Assembly: GCA_937915145.1 (NCBI GenBank)
Contig: CALDNT010000257.1
Coordinates: 1 to 54,215 of the forward strand
Direction of reading: 5' to 3'
DNA: 54,215 nucleotides
From: an uncultured Reyranella sp.
GTDB taxonomy: Bacteria; Pseudomonadota; Alphaproteobacteria; Reyranellales; Reyranellaceae
Below the pieces are notes generated by a model. The model did not search any database. It was not told the DNA's origin and was given only the letters and a program-made list of their open reading frames with translations. A program made the position numbers and the translations under genes. Positions 8,432-16,825 of the stretch are shown one piece after another (within the stretch, counting starts at the first letter, position 1; each line of letters begins with the position of its first letter).

Positions 8432-8851
8432 TCAGGCCATCGTGTCGAGAGCTTTCTGGAAACGGCCGGCGTGGCTCTTTTCCGCCTTGGCCAAGGTCTC
8501 GAACCAGTCGGCGATTTCGGCCATGCCCTCTTCGCGGGCCGTGCGCGCCATGCCCGGATACATGTCGGTGTATTCGTGGGTCTCGCCGGCAATCGCCGCC
8601 TTCAGGTTCGACGTGGTCGCGCCGATCGGCAGTCCGGTCGCCGGATCGCCCACCGTCTCGAGGAACTCGAGATGGCCGTGTGCATGGCCGGTCTCGCCTT
8701 CAGCCGTCGAACGGAAGACGGCGGCGACATCGTTGTAGCCTTCGACGTCCGCCTTCTGGGCAAAATACAGATACCGGCGATTGGCCTGGCTCTCGCCGGC
8801 GAAAGCCGCCTTCAGATTTTCCTCGGTCTTGGATCCCTTGAGATTCGCCAT
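8432..8851 (-). CDS. Rubrerythrin (ferritin-like domain only)
   Basis: A 139-residue four-helix di-iron protein of the rubrerythrin family, expected to reduce hydrogen peroxide in the cytoplasm. The helices carry the usual carboxylate/histidine ligands: [12 protein letters not shown] near residue 19, [12 protein letters not shown] near 50, [11 protein letters not shown] near 90 and [11 protein letters not shown] near 125. The C-terminal rubredoxin domain of classical rubrerythrin is absent, so electrons must come from another protein. ATG 8851 is preceded by GGGAGAGTGACC; a GTG two codons upstream would overlap that ribosome site. A promoter and an ICE box lie upstream, pointing to iron-responsive control by Irr. 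Confidence 0.88.
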   Translation of the reverse strand: MANLKGSKTEENLKAAFAGESQANRRYLYFAQKADVEGYNDVAAVFRSTAEGETGHAHGHLEFLETVGDPATGLPIGATTSNLKAAIAGETHEYTDMYPGMARTAREEGMAEIADWFETLAKAEKSHAGRFQKALDTMA

Positions 8852-8897
8852 GGTCACTCTCCCGCTTTGATCGGCCCATCCGCCGATCCACGCTCAA

Positions 8898-8926
8898 GAT
8901 TTAGGACGCGTTGGCAGAAGCGTCAA
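8898..8926 (-). promoter_or_regulatory. Candidate sigma-70 promoter of rubrerythrin
   Basis: On the minus strand TTGACG (8921-8926) and TAAATC (8898-8903) are separated by exactly 17 bases. The ICE palindrome begins four bases upstream of the -35 element. Confidence 0.6.
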
Positions 8927-8930
8927 GGAG

Positions 8931-8947
8931 TTTAGAATTATTCTAAA
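8931..8947. promoter_or_regulatory. Iron control element (ICE), Irr operator
   Basis: TTTAGAATTATTCTAAA is a perfect match to the ICE consensus TTTAGAA-N3-TTCTAAA described for Irr in Bradyrhizobium and Brucella. It lies between irr and the rubrerythrin gene, touching the rubrerythrin promoter. It also resembles a PerR box (7-1-7), but the neighbouring regulator is Irr-like. Confidence 0.85.
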
Positions 8948-8976
8948 CACTGCAAGCGATTCGCAACGCTCAAGTG

Positions 8977-9396
8977 TTAACGCCGCACCCGCACGATGAC
9001 ATCGACCCGCGCGAGGCGGGTTCCCTTGGGCGGCGCCGGCAGTCCGGCGATCGTCACCTTGTCGGACGGAAAATCGTGCAGTTCGCCGTCGGGCTCGATG
9101 AAGAAATGGTGGTGATGGCCGATATTGGTATCGAAGTAGGACCGGCCGGGAGCGACCACCACTTCGCACAGCAACCCGGCATCGCGGAACTGATTCAGGC
9201 TGTTGTAGACCGTGGCCAGGGACACCGGCATCCGCGACGCCTTGACCTCGGCATGTAGCGCCTCCGCCGTGACATGGCGATGGCCGCCGGCAAAAAGCAG
9301 GCGCGCCAATGCGACCCTCTGCCGAGTAGGGCGAAGGCCGGCCGCGCGCAGGCGGGCGGAAAAATCGAGACTGGTGCCGGGCATTGTCGAGGCCAT
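8977..9396 (-). CDS. irr: Irr, Fur-family iron/haem response regulator
   Basis: A 139-residue Fur-superfamily regulator. The N-terminal winged helix contains RLRAAGLRPTRQRVALARLLF and MPVSLATVYNSLNQF, and the dimerisation part contains YFDTN followed by a histidine cluster (HHHHFF) typical of Irr. Irr acts when iron is short: it binds ICE boxes and represses or activates iron and haem genes, and it is degraded or inactivated with haem. Location beside fabA-fabB-fabI is the same as in Bradyrhizobium and Brucella, which supports the name. ATG 9396 gives family length; a GTG at 9417 and an ATG at 9384 are alternatives. It is divergent from fabA. Confidence 0.88.
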   Translation of the reverse strand: MASTMPGTSLDFSARLRAAGLRPTRQRVALARLLFAGGHRHVTAEALHAEVKASRMPVSLATVYNSLNQFRDAGLLCEVVVAPGRSYFDTNIGHHHHFFIEPDGELHDFPSDKVTIAGLPAPPKGTRLARVDVIVRVRR

Positions 9397-9520
9397 ATGT
9401 AAGGAGTGCCAACGCACATGGAAAGGGCTCCGCGGCCCGATTCGTCGGTTTGCGCTGGGACGCCGGCATCCCTATTCTGCCGGCGATCCCTGATATCGGG
9501 TGGCTACGGGACGGTGAACG

Positions 9521-10051
9521 GTGAGCGAGCAGAAGGACAGTTACACTTTCGAGGATCTGATCGAATGCGCCAAGGGCCACCTGTTCGGTCCCGGGAACGC
9601 GCAGCTGCCGTTGCCTCCGATGCTGATGCTCGACCGCATCGTGAAGATCAACGATACAGGCGGCCAGTTTGGCAAGGGTGAGATCGTGGCGGAATTCGAC
9701 ATCAAGCCGGACCTCTGGTTCTTCGACTGCCATTTCAAGGGCGATCCGGTGATGCCGGGATGCCTGCCCCTCGATGCCCTGTGGCAGGCTCTCGGGTTTT
9801 TCCTCGGCTGGATGAAGGCGCCGGGTCGCGGCCGGGCGCTGGGCGTGGGCGAGGTCAAGTTCACCGGCATGGTGGTGCCGACGGTGCGCAAGCTGACCTA
9901 TCACGTTCATCTCAAGCGCGTGATGCTGCGCAAGCTCGTGCTCGGCATCGCCGACGGCGTCGTTCATGCCGACGGCAAGCAGATATACGAGGTGAGCGGC
10001 CTCAAGGTCGGGCTGTTCCAGGACGCGGCACCCGCCGCGGCCGCGGGCTGA
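9521..10051 (+). CDS. fabA: 3-hydroxydecanoyl-ACP dehydratase/isomerase FabA
   Basis: A 176-residue hot-dog-fold enzyme that dehydrates 3-hydroxydecanoyl-ACP and isomerises the product to cis-3-decenoyl-ACP, the branch point of anaerobic unsaturated fatty acid synthesis. The active-site His71 (in [14 protein letters not shown]) and Asp85 (in CLPLDALW) correspond to E. coli His70 and Asp84. Start is GTG 9521, giving normal length; no in-frame ATG precedes it. It is the first gene of fabA-fabB-fabI, with fabB starting one base after its stop. Confidence 0.96.
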   Translation: MSEQKDSYTFEDLIECAKGHLFGPGNAQLPLPPMLMLDRIVKINDTGGQFGKGEIVAEFDIKPDLWFFDCHFKGDPVMPGCLPLDALWQALGFFLGWMKAPGRGRALGVGEVKFTGMVVPTVRKLTYHVHLKRVMLRKLVLGIADGVVHADGKQIYEVSGLKVGLFQDAAPAAAAG

Positions 10052-10052
10052 C

Positions 10053-11291
10053 ATGAAGCGCGTCGTCGTCACCGGCCTCGGTGTCGTCTCCTCGATCGGC
10101 AACAATGCCGCCGAGGTCACGAAATCGCTGAAGGACGGCACATCCGGCATCGAGTTCGTGCCCCAATATCGCGACCTCGGCTTCCGCAGCCAGATCGCCG
10201 GCACGCTCAAGATGAACGTCGAGGAGCTGGTCGACCGCCGTCTCATGCGCTTCATGGGCAATGGTGCCGCCTACGCCTACCTCGCCATGAAGGAGGCGAT
10301 CGCCGACGCCGGCCTGTCCGACGGCGAGATCTCCAATGAGCGCACCGGCCTCGTCGCGGGCTCGGGCGGGCCCACGACCGGCGCCATCGTGCAGGCCGCG
10401 ATCACCACCAAGGAAAAGGGGCCCAAGCGCGTCGGTCCGTTCCAGGTGCCGCGCGCCATGTCGAGCACCGTGTCGGCCAATCTCGCGACCGCCTACAAGA
10501 TCAAGGGGCCCAGCTATTCCATCAGCTCGGCCTGCTCGACCTCGGCGCACTGCATCGGCAACGCCGTCGAGTGCATCCAGCTCGGCAAGGCCGACCGCAT
10601 GTTCGCCGGCGGCGGCGAGGAGCTCGACTGGACGCTGTCGGTGCTGTTCGACGCCATGGGCGCGATGTCGTCCAAGTTCAACGACACCCCCACGCGGGCG
10701 AGCCGGGCCTACGACAAGGACCGCGACGGCTTCGTGATTTCGGGCGGCGGCGGCATCCTCGTCCTCGAGGATCTGGAGGTCGCCAAGGCCCGCGGTGCCA
10801 AGATCCATGCCGAGGTCATCGGCTATGGCGCCACGTCCGACGGCGCCGACATGGTGGCGCCGTCCGGCGAGGGCGGAATCCGCTGCATGAAGCTCGCGCT
10901 GGACGGATTTCCGGGCGCGGCGCGGCGCAACGGCCCGGTCGACTACATCAACACCCACGGCACCTCGACGCCGGTTGGCGATATCATCGAACTCGACGCC
11001 ATCCGCGCCGCCTTCGGCGACAACAAGCTTCCGACGGTCAGTTCGACCAAGTCTCTGACCGGCCACAGCCAGGGTGCCACCGGCGCCCACGAGGCGATCT
11101 ACACGCTGCTGATGCTGAAGAACGATTTCGTCGCCGCCTCGGCCAACATCGAGAATATCGACCCCGGCGTCGGAGATTATCCGGTCGCACGCGAGCGGAT
11201 CGACAAGGCCGGCCTCGAGACCGTGATGTCGAACAGCTTCGGCTTCGGCGGTACCAACGCCTGCCTGATGTTTTCGCGCTACGACCACTGA
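10053..11291 (+). CDS. fabB: 3-oxoacyl-ACP synthase I FabB
   Basis: A 412-residue condensing enzyme that extends unsaturated acyl-ACP chains. The Cys-His-His triad is present: Cys161 in SSACSTSAH, His302 in [11 protein letters not shown] and a second His in [16 protein letters not shown]-terminal GFGGTNA is conserved. The gene starts one base after fabA stops, and fabI follows after nine bases, so the three form an operon for unsaturated fatty acid synthesis. Confidence 0.96.
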   Translation: MKRVVVTGLGVVSSIGNNAAEVTKSLKDGTSGIEFVPQYRDLGFRSQIAGTLKMNVEELVDRRLMRFMGNGAAYAYLAMKEAIADAGLSDGEISNERTGLVAGSGGPTTGAIVQAAITTKEKGPKRVGPFQVPRAMSSTVSANLATAYKIKGPSYSISSACSTSAHCIGNAVECIQLGKADRMFAGGGEELDWTLSVLFDAMGAMSSKFNDTPTRASRAYDKDRDGFVISGGGGILVLEDLEVAKARGAKIHAEVIGYGATSDGADMVAPSGEGGIRCMKLALDGFPGAARRNGPVDYINTHGTSTPVGDIIELDAIRAAFGDNKLPTVSSTKSLTGHSQGATGAHEAIYTLLMLKNDFVAASANIENIDPGVGDYPVARERIDKAGLETVMSNSFGFGGTNACLMFSRYDH

Positions 11292-11300
11292 GAGGGCCAG

Positions 11301-12206
11301 ATGCCTGACGATCGTCGCCCTCTCTCCGCAGCCCCCGATGGCGGCGCACCTGCGGCGGTGGCGTCCGATCACGCCGTGTCCAAGGCGACCCCAACGCCCG
11401 CCGTATCGGGAATGATGGCCGGCAAGCGCGGCCTCATCATGGGCGTGGCCAACGACCGCTCGATCGCCTGGGGCATCGCCCAGGCCCTGCACCAGGCCGG
11501 CGCCGAGCTCGCCTTCACCTACCAGGGCGGCGCTTTCGGCAAGCGTGTCCTGCCGATGGTCGAAAAGATCGGCTCGAAGATCGTCGAGGAGGCCGATGTC
11601 GAGAACGACGAAAGCCTCGACCGGCTGTTCGCCCGCCTGAAGAAGGACTGGGGCCGGCTCGATTTCGTGGTCCATGCCATCGCCTTCTCCGACAAGGAAG
11701 AGCTGAAGGGCCGCTATGTCGACACCACCAAGGCCAACTTCCAGCGCAGCCTCACCATCTCCTGCTACTCGTTCACCGAGATCGCCCGCCGCGCCCTGCC
11801 GCTGATGACCGAAGGCGGCAGCCTGATCACGCTCACCTATGAAGGTGCTGGCCGCGTGATGCCGTCCTACAACGTCATGGGCATCGCCAAGGCGGCACTA
11901 GAAGCCAGCGTGCGCTACCTCGCGGCCGACCTCGGCCCGCAAGGCGTGCGCGTCAATGCCATCTCGGCCGGGCCGATGCGGACCCTGGCCGGCGCCGTGA
12001 TCGGCAGCGCCCGCTACGTCTACCGCCTGTCGCGCGAAGCCTCGCCGCTGCGCCGCAACATCGAGCTCACCGACGTGGGCGGCGCCGCGCTCTACTATCT
12101 CTCGGACCTGAGCGCCGGTGTCACCGGCACCGTCCACTATGTCGATGCCGGCTACCACGCCATGGGCATGCCGCCGCCCGGTGCGACCGGCCAGAACGGC
12201 GAGTAG
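11301..12206 (+). CDS. fabI: Enoyl-ACP reductase I FabI
   Basis: A 301-residue NAD(P)H-dependent enoyl-ACP reductase, last step of the elongation cycle. The cofactor segment begins GKRGLIMGVANDRSIAWGIA, and the catalytic pair is Tyr190 and Lys197 (YX6K) with a first Tyr180. About 38 residues precede the usual FabI start. ATG 11301 has a ribosome site (GAGAGGGCCAG), whereas MMAGKRG near residue 38 would give the canonical length, so the extension is either real or an annotation choice. It completes the fabA-fabB-fabI operon. Confidence 0.94.
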   Translation: MPDDRRPLSAAPDGGAPAAVASDHAVSKATPTPAVSGMMAGKRGLIMGVANDRSIAWGIAQALHQAGAELAFTYQGGAFGKRVLPMVEKIGSKIVEEADVENDESLDRLFARLKKDWGRLDFVVHAIAFSDKEELKGRYVDTTKANFQRSLTISCYSFTEIARRALPLMTEGGSLITLTYEGAGRVMPSYNVMGIAKAALEASVRYLAADLGPQGVRVNAISAGPMRTLAGAVIGSARYVYRLSREASPLRRNIELTDVGGAALYYLSDLSAGVTGTVHYVDAGYHAMGMPPPGATGQNGE

Positions 12207-12707
12207 ACGCGCCCGGCCGCCCGGCTGTCACAGCCCGGAGTGTCACACCAGATTGAGACAAATGTTGTGACACAGGTTGAGCGCCCACCTGTGGCTTAGC
12301 GAGAATTTGACCCTGCGGCCCCGCCTCGGGCAGCCGCAGACGACCATCAAAATTCAGCCCTTGGATGCGTTGCCCGCACCTCGGTCCACCTCGCCCGCCG
12401 GACGGATCGTCGGCGGGGGCAGCCTTTGCTTGCTACTCACGGCTCAAGACCGCGGGACCTCCCCTTGTCCTCGAAGGAGTTGACCCGGCGGGCGCGCCGG
12501 GCGGGGCATGGCCAAAAGAAAAGGCCGGCGCAATCAGCACCAGCCTATCGGAACTCATAGCATTTTCCTGCTGAACTTGCACATCACATCCACGTGAGCG
12601 AATGCCAGCAGTGCCTGCACCATGACGCGCCCTGGTGCCGTCGACTCCGGCGCGGCCCTGTGACAGCCTATTCGCCTGCAGGCGACGGATCGCCAGAGGA
12701 GATCAAG
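12207..12707. other. Gene-free stretch, possible insertion-sequence remnant
   Basis: I see no convincing gene here. The left end holds three TGTCACA-type repeats (12226-12232, 12241-12247 and, inverted, 12265-12271). The rest is GC-rich with inverted segments and short frames lacking recognisable domains. The repeats look like the end of a decayed insertion sequence, but no transposase fragment is visible. Confidence 0.35.
12226..12272. repeat. TGTCACA repeats with GTGTCACA/TGTGACAC inverted pair
   Basis: TGTCACA occurs at 12226 and 12241, and its inverse TGTGACA at 12265. The pair 12240-12247 and 12265-12272 forms a perfect 8-bp inverted repeat with a 17-base spacer. It could be an operator or an insertion-sequence end. 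Confidence 0.6.
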
Positions 12708-13601
12708 ATGGATGGAGCGACTTCGGCCCGGCGTGAGGCGTCCGCCTACGATCCACCCGCCTACGATCCCGGCGGCCGGTTCGATCTTGTCGTCAGCGAT
12801 GTGGAACTCAGGCGCAATGCCGCCGGCCGCATGCTGATGGCGCGCATCTACCGGCCGAAAGGAAAAGGTCCCTTCCCGACCGTCCTCGACCTGCACGGCG
12901 GGGCGTGGACCCGCAAGGACCGCCTGGCCGAAGGGTCGATGGATCGCGCGCTGGCGTCGAGCGGGCTGCTGGTCGTGGCCGTCGATCTCACGCTGGCGGC
13001 CGAGGCGCCCTATCCAGCCTGCGTGCAGGATGCCAACCATGCCGTGCGCTGGCTGAAAGCGAACGCCGCGCGCTGGAACGGCGATGTCTCAAAGCTCGGC
13101 GTCTACGGCTCCTCGAGCGGCGGCCACGTCGCCGAGCTTTTGGCCATGCGGCCGCACGATCCGCGCTACAGCGCCCTCCCCGTCGAGGGCGCATCGAATG
13201 TCGACGCAACAGTCTCCTGGGTCGCGATGCGCTCACCGCCCAGCAACACCATCGCGCGCTTCGAGAACGCGGAGCGCCGCAAGAACGAGACCATGATCCA
13301 GAGCAACAAGATCTTCTTCTCGCCGTGGGAGAGCATTCACGAAGGCAACCCGCAGGAGATGCTCGACCGCGGCGAACAGGTCGCGCTGGTGCCCTTTCTC
13401 ATCATGCAGGGCGCCCTCGACGACAACGTCCTGCCGGCGATGCAGGAAAAATTCGCCGAAACTTGTAGAGCGGCAGGCGGACAGTGTGATTATCGCCTGT
13501 TCGCGGACTCGACCCACGAATGGGTCGCCGTCCCCGGCCCGCAGACCGACAAGGCGCAAGCAACGGTCAAGGAATTCATCGCGCAGCAGCTTAGGGCCTG
13601 A
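12708..13601 (+). CDS. Alpha/beta-hydrolase (HSL-type esterase)
   Basis: A 297-residue alpha/beta-hydrolase, probably a carboxylesterase. The oxyanion-hole block HGGAW is at residues 63-67, and the nucleophile Ser136 sits in GSSSGG. A C-terminal LFADSTHEW provides the likely catalytic His, and QGALDDNVLP the likely acid. ATG 12708 follows AGAGGAGATCAAG, a strong ribosome site; an upstream GTG at 12594 in the same frame lacks support. No signal peptide is seen, so it should be cytoplasmic. Substrate unknown. It stands alone at the start of the accessory stretch. Confidence 0.83.
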   Translation: MDGATSARREASAYDPPAYDPGGRFDLVVSDVELRRNAAGRMLMARIYRPKGKGPFPTVLDLHGGAWTRKDRLAEGSMDRALASSGLLVVAVDLTLAAEAPYPACVQDANHAVRWLKANAARWNGDVSKLGVYGSSSGGHVAELLAMRPHDPRYSALPVEGASNVDATVSWVAMRSPPSNTIARFENAERRKNETMIQSNKIFFSPWESIHEGNPQEMLDRGEQVALVPFLIMQGALDDNVLPAMQEKFAETCRAAGGQCDYRLFADSTHEWVAVPGPQTDKAQATVKEFIAQQLRA

Positions 13602-13625
13602 TCAGCCGGCGTTGACTGCAGAACC

Positions 13626-14000
13626 CTACTTGTCAGTCGCGTGATTGTCGGAAGATACGAAGTCGGTCGCGACGTCCGCCCGTATGCGTTCTTTCTCCTC
13701 AGGCGTGACTGACGTCAGCTCGACCAAAGCCAGCAATTTCTCCCGGTCGACAAGCCCGCGCCGCACGAGTTCGCTCGTGAAAACCCTGTCCTTGTTGCGG
13801 CGCGCTGCATACTTGGCGATCGCAAACTGTTTCTGGCCGGTAGTGTCCCTTGCCACCCACAGGATGTGGTCAAGCCGATGCTTCTTCCTGCCGGCGCCTG
13901 ACCTCCGATGGCGGCAATGCGATCTACCAAAAGTGGCAGTCGAAGGACGGCGGTCTGGATGTCTCGAATGAGCCACCGTGCAATTGCCGAATAGCATCAA
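13626..14000 (-). CDS. Uncharacterised basic protein, possibly a decayed gene
   Basis: A frame of up to 124 residues that I do not recognise. The C-terminal half (about residues 45-124) looks protein-like, with charged helical segments (KYAARRNKDRVFTSELVRRGLVDREKLLALVEL), while the first 40 residues look like random arginine-rich translation. The only ATGs are at the far upstream end; a GTG at 13856 would leave 76 residues. This could be the 3' part of a truncated gene. It reads away from the MocR gene, from within a stretch with several signs of decay. Confidence 0.3.
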   Translation of the reverse strand: MMLFGNCTVAHSRHPDRRPSTATFGRSHCRHRRSGAGRKKHRLDHILWVARDTTGQKQFAIAKYAARRNKDRVFTSELVRRGLVDREKLLALVELTSVTPEEKERIRADVATDFVSSDNHATDK

Positions 14001-14098
14001 TCGGCAGATGCGCCAGGTCCGCTCTTCCGCATAGACCCCAGCCGGAATCTATTGCTCTGACAACGGACAGTGGGCACGGTGTCCACAGGGGGGGGTGC

Positions 14099-15664
14099 AT
14101 GAAAGCGCTGGGGAGAGACCGGTCTTTGCGCAAGAAGCGCGAACGGCAAACCAAGTGGGCTAATTTGCTCGATGTAGAGGTGACCCCAGACCTGCCGGTA
14201 TCCATTGCGCGTCAGATCTACCAGCAGCTCCAAAAGGCAATAATTTCGACTGCCTTGCCTGCTGGGAGCAGACTTCCGTCAACCCGCGTGTTCTCGGAGC
14301 GGATCGGGGTTTCGAGAACCTCGGTTATCGCGGCTTACAACGAGCTTCTTGCCGAAGGCTATATTGAGGGCCGCCAGGGATCGGGCACGTTCATCACTGC
14401 GCAATTGCCCGATCTCGCCAATTCCCGTTCGAGTTTTGCCATAGCCGATGAGGGTAAGGCTGGTCGCCGGCTGTCGGAACTGGGATATCGTTATCGCGGC
14501 ATGGTCAGTGACGGCGCTGCCGTGAGCGATCAGCCGTTCACTGCAGGTAGATGCTCGGTTGATCTACCCACGATCGAGGCTTGGCGCCAAATTAGCGCCA
14601 GACATGCGCGGTCGATACCGTCCGACGTGTTAGGCTACGGCGACCCGTTCGGTCGCAAATCGTTCCGAGAAGTGGTTGCCGAATATCTACGCGCCTTTCG
14701 CTCGGTTAATTGCACAGCCGAGCAGATTATGGTGACGTCTGGCGCACAACAGGCCATCGATCTCTCGCTGCGTGTGCTCTTGAATTCTGGCGAATCGGTG
14801 TGGATAGAAGATCCAGCTTATCCCGCGCTCCAGAATTCTTTGCGAGCCGCCAATAACATAATGATCCCTGTGCCGGTTGACGTGAATGGAATCGTTGTCG
14901 GAGTTGGTCTTGAGAAGGAGCCGCAACCTAGAGCCATCTTCGTGACGCCGTCGCACCAGTATCCAACCGGTGCGGTGATGTCTATTGAGCGGCGCCGTGA
15001 GTTGCTGCAAGCAGCAAGCGCTGCCGATGCCTGGATCTTGGAAGACGATTACGACAGTGAGTTCCGCTATGCCGGCCATCCTTTGCCGTCCTTGCAGGGT
15101 TTGGACCGGTCCAGCCGTGTCATCTATATCGGCACGTTGAGTAAAGTGTTGTTTCCAGGGTTGCGCACCGGCTTTGCGGTCATTCCACTCGACCTCGTGG
15201 ATGCCTACCGAGGTGCGCGCTACCTTTCGGATCGTGGCCCACCGATTGCTCACCAAGGCGTACTGGAAGAGTTCATGCGTGAAGGATTCTTCACCAGTCA
15301 TATCCGACGCATGCGACAGCACTATCGTACGGTGCTCGAAACAGTGATCGCCGACGTGCGTGCGGCGCTTGAACCACTGGCCACTGTGACGATGCCGGAA
15401 TGCGGTATGCGCTTTGTAGCCTATCTCGCCGACGGAATAGACGATGTCGCTGTTGCCCGGGAGGCTGCTCGTCTCGGTGTCGTAGTTCGTCCGATCAGCC
15501 CACTCTATCTCGACAGCATGGCGCGGTCGGGCATCGACATTGGCTTCACTGGCTTTAATCCCAAGCTGATGCAGATCGCGGCTACGAGACTGGGCGCGGC
15601 AGTGAGGATCGTGGCGGCCGGACGTTCAGACGCCCTTACTGTGGCGCAACGCCAGCATCTGTGA
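14099..15664 (+). CDS. MocR/PdxR-type regulator (GntR HTH fused to aminotransferase fold)
   Basis: A 521-residue regulator. Residues about 35-110 form a GntR winged helix-turn-helix (LPAGSRLPSTRVFSERIGVSRTSV). The remainder is a class I aminotransferase-like domain with the pyridoxal-phosphate lysine in GTLSKVLFPGLRTG. MocR proteins sense amino-acid or vitamin B6-type ligands through this domain and usually control an adjacent operon. ATG 14099 is preceded by a long G-run that can act as ribosome site. Codon use is visibly less GC-biased than the surrounding core genes, suggesting acquisition by transfer. Its end overlaps the convergent broken Bug gene by 29 bases, and its natural target may be that transport locus. 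Confidence 0.87.
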   Translation: MKALGRDRSLRKKRERQTKWANLLDVEVTPDLPVSIARQIYQQLQKAIISTALPAGSRLPSTRVFSERIGVSRTSVIAAYNELLAEGYIEGRQGSGTFITAQLPDLANSRSSFAIADEGKAGRRLSELGYRYRGMVSDGAAVSDQPFTAGRCSVDLPTIEAWRQISARHARSIPSDVLGYGDPFGRKSFREVVAEYLRAFRSVNCTAEQIMVTSGAQQAIDLSLRVLLNSGESVWIEDPAYPALQNSLRAANNIMIPVPVDVNGIVVGVGLEKEPQPRAIFVTPSHQYPTGAVMSIERRRELLQAASAADAWILEDDYDSEFRYAGHPLPSLQGLDRSSRVIYIGTLSKVLFPGLRTGFAVIPLDLVDAYRGARYLSDRGPPIAHQGVLEEFMREGFFTSHIRRMRQHYRTVLETVIADVRAALEPLATVTMPECGMRFVAYLADGIDDVAVAREAARLGVVVRPISPLYLDSMARSGIDIGFTGFNPKLMQIAATRLGAAVRIVAAGRSDALTVAQRQHL

Positions 15665-16378
15665 TCAACTTGGTATACTTGGGCACCTGGGCTTCCAAGA
15701 ACCTGCGAAACTTCTCTGGAGACGAGCCCGCCGGTTCATAAACCACGACGAGGCTGCGCAGGCTCTCCTTGGAGTCTTCGCGCGCCAACGCCTTATTCGT
15801 TTCGACGGCAAGTTTGGAAACGACGTCGTGAAGCGTGCCTGCCGGGGCCATTAACCCCCAGTAGCCGACTAGCTCGATGCTGGGATAACCCTGCTCTGCG
15901 ACCGTCGGCACGTCTGGAGAAAGAGCTACGCGTTGCGCCGTCGTGACTGCGATTGCCCGAAGCTTGCCCGCTTTCACCAGCGGCTCGACGGTGGAAGGGA
16001 CTTCCATGGCGACATCGACCCACCCGGCCAACAAATCGTTGATCGCCGGCGCTCCGCCCTTGTAGGGAACATGCAGTATCTCGATACCCGCAAGATTCGA
16101 GAACAACTGTATGCCGAGGTGATGGCTGATGCCGTGCCCCGGAGTGGCATAGGCCACCTTTCCGGGGCGCGCTTTGGCATAGTCGACCAGCTCCTTCAAA
16201 GTCTTCACAGGCAAGTTGGGATTAACAACCCGCATGAAGGGCGTATAGCCGATGACCGTGATCGGCTCGACGTCCTTTATCGGGTCGTGGGACACTTGCC
16301 GGCTGATTAGGACAATGCCGCCGTGGTGCCGACAGTGAGGCGGGAAGTGACGGCCAGCGCAACCAACGAGAGAAGCAT
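15636..16378 (-). pseudogene. Bug/TctC solute-binding protein, truncated and frameshifted
   Basis: The conserved part covers the last two thirds of a Bug-type periplasmic binding protein for carboxylates (from SRQVSHDPIKDVEPI through HVPYKGGAPAINDLLAG to the C-terminus). Intact members have about 320 residues with a signal peptide. Upstream, ATG 16378 opens MLLSLVALA..., a signal-like start, and runs into LTVGTTAALS, the family's usual block just before the SRQVSHDP region, but then hits a stop; the matching continuation is in another frame. So about 80 N-terminal residues are deleted and a frameshift lies near 16305. No TctA/TctB partners are present. Confidence 0.75.
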
Positions 16379-16426
16379 TAACTCTCTCCAACCCCACTCT
16401 TCAACACGCAGTCGTCCAACGGAAGT

Positions 16427-16825
16427 TCAGTCGGCGACAATTCTCTTGCCATAGGCGCGCTTGCTAGCAACTTTGCCGTCTCGGAAGTCGAAGAGGTCGC
16501 AGACGCGCGCGGTGATCCGCTTTCCGTCCGGGCCGGTGTAGCTTAGCGTCACCTCAGTAAAGCCTTTGTCACCCATGATCGCGTAAGTGCGATCGGTCGT
16601 GGAGGCATCCTTCAGTGCGTCGTAGAAGCGGACAATGCCTTCGGCGAACGCCTTCTTGCCGACGAAGCGCTTGCCGTACACTTCCGGACCGAAGGCTGAT
16701 TCAAGTACGGCGTCGTCGGTGACCATGCTGATGATGTCCTCGACGCTCTTGCGCTTCCAGGCGTCAAAAAACCGCGCCATGAAGGCGTCATCAACGTCGG
16801 GCGCTGGATGAGATGCGACATTCAT
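16427..16825 (-). CDS. SnoaL/NTF2-like small protein
   Basis: A 132-residue protein of the SnoaL-like (NTF2-fold) superfamily, in which a curved sheet forms a ligand pocket. Typical elements are an N-terminal helix pair (FMARFFDAWKRKSVEDIISMVTDDAVLES), a central YGKRFVGKKAFAEGIVRFYDAL segment and the closing RVCDLFDFRDGKVASKRAYG strand pair. Members are isomerases, cyclases, hydrolases or non-catalytic, so no reaction is assigned. It lies just upstream, on the same strand, of the broken Bug gene and may once have shared its transcript. Confidence 0.75.
   Translation of the reverse strand: MNVASHPAPDVDDAFMARFFDAWKRKSVEDIISMVTDDAVLESAFGPEVYGKRFVGKKAFAEGIVRFYDALKDASTTDRTYAIMGDKGFTEVTLSYTGPDGKRITARVCDLFDFRDGKVASKRAYGKRIVAD

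Noticed and set aside
8852-8857. GTG 8857 as rubrerythrin start
   Set aside because: It would overlap the ribosome site that serves ATG 8851.
8932-8946. PerR box (7-1-7 palindrome)
   Set aside because: It fits PerR loosely, but the full 17 bp matches the ICE consensus exactly and the adjacent regulator is Irr-like.
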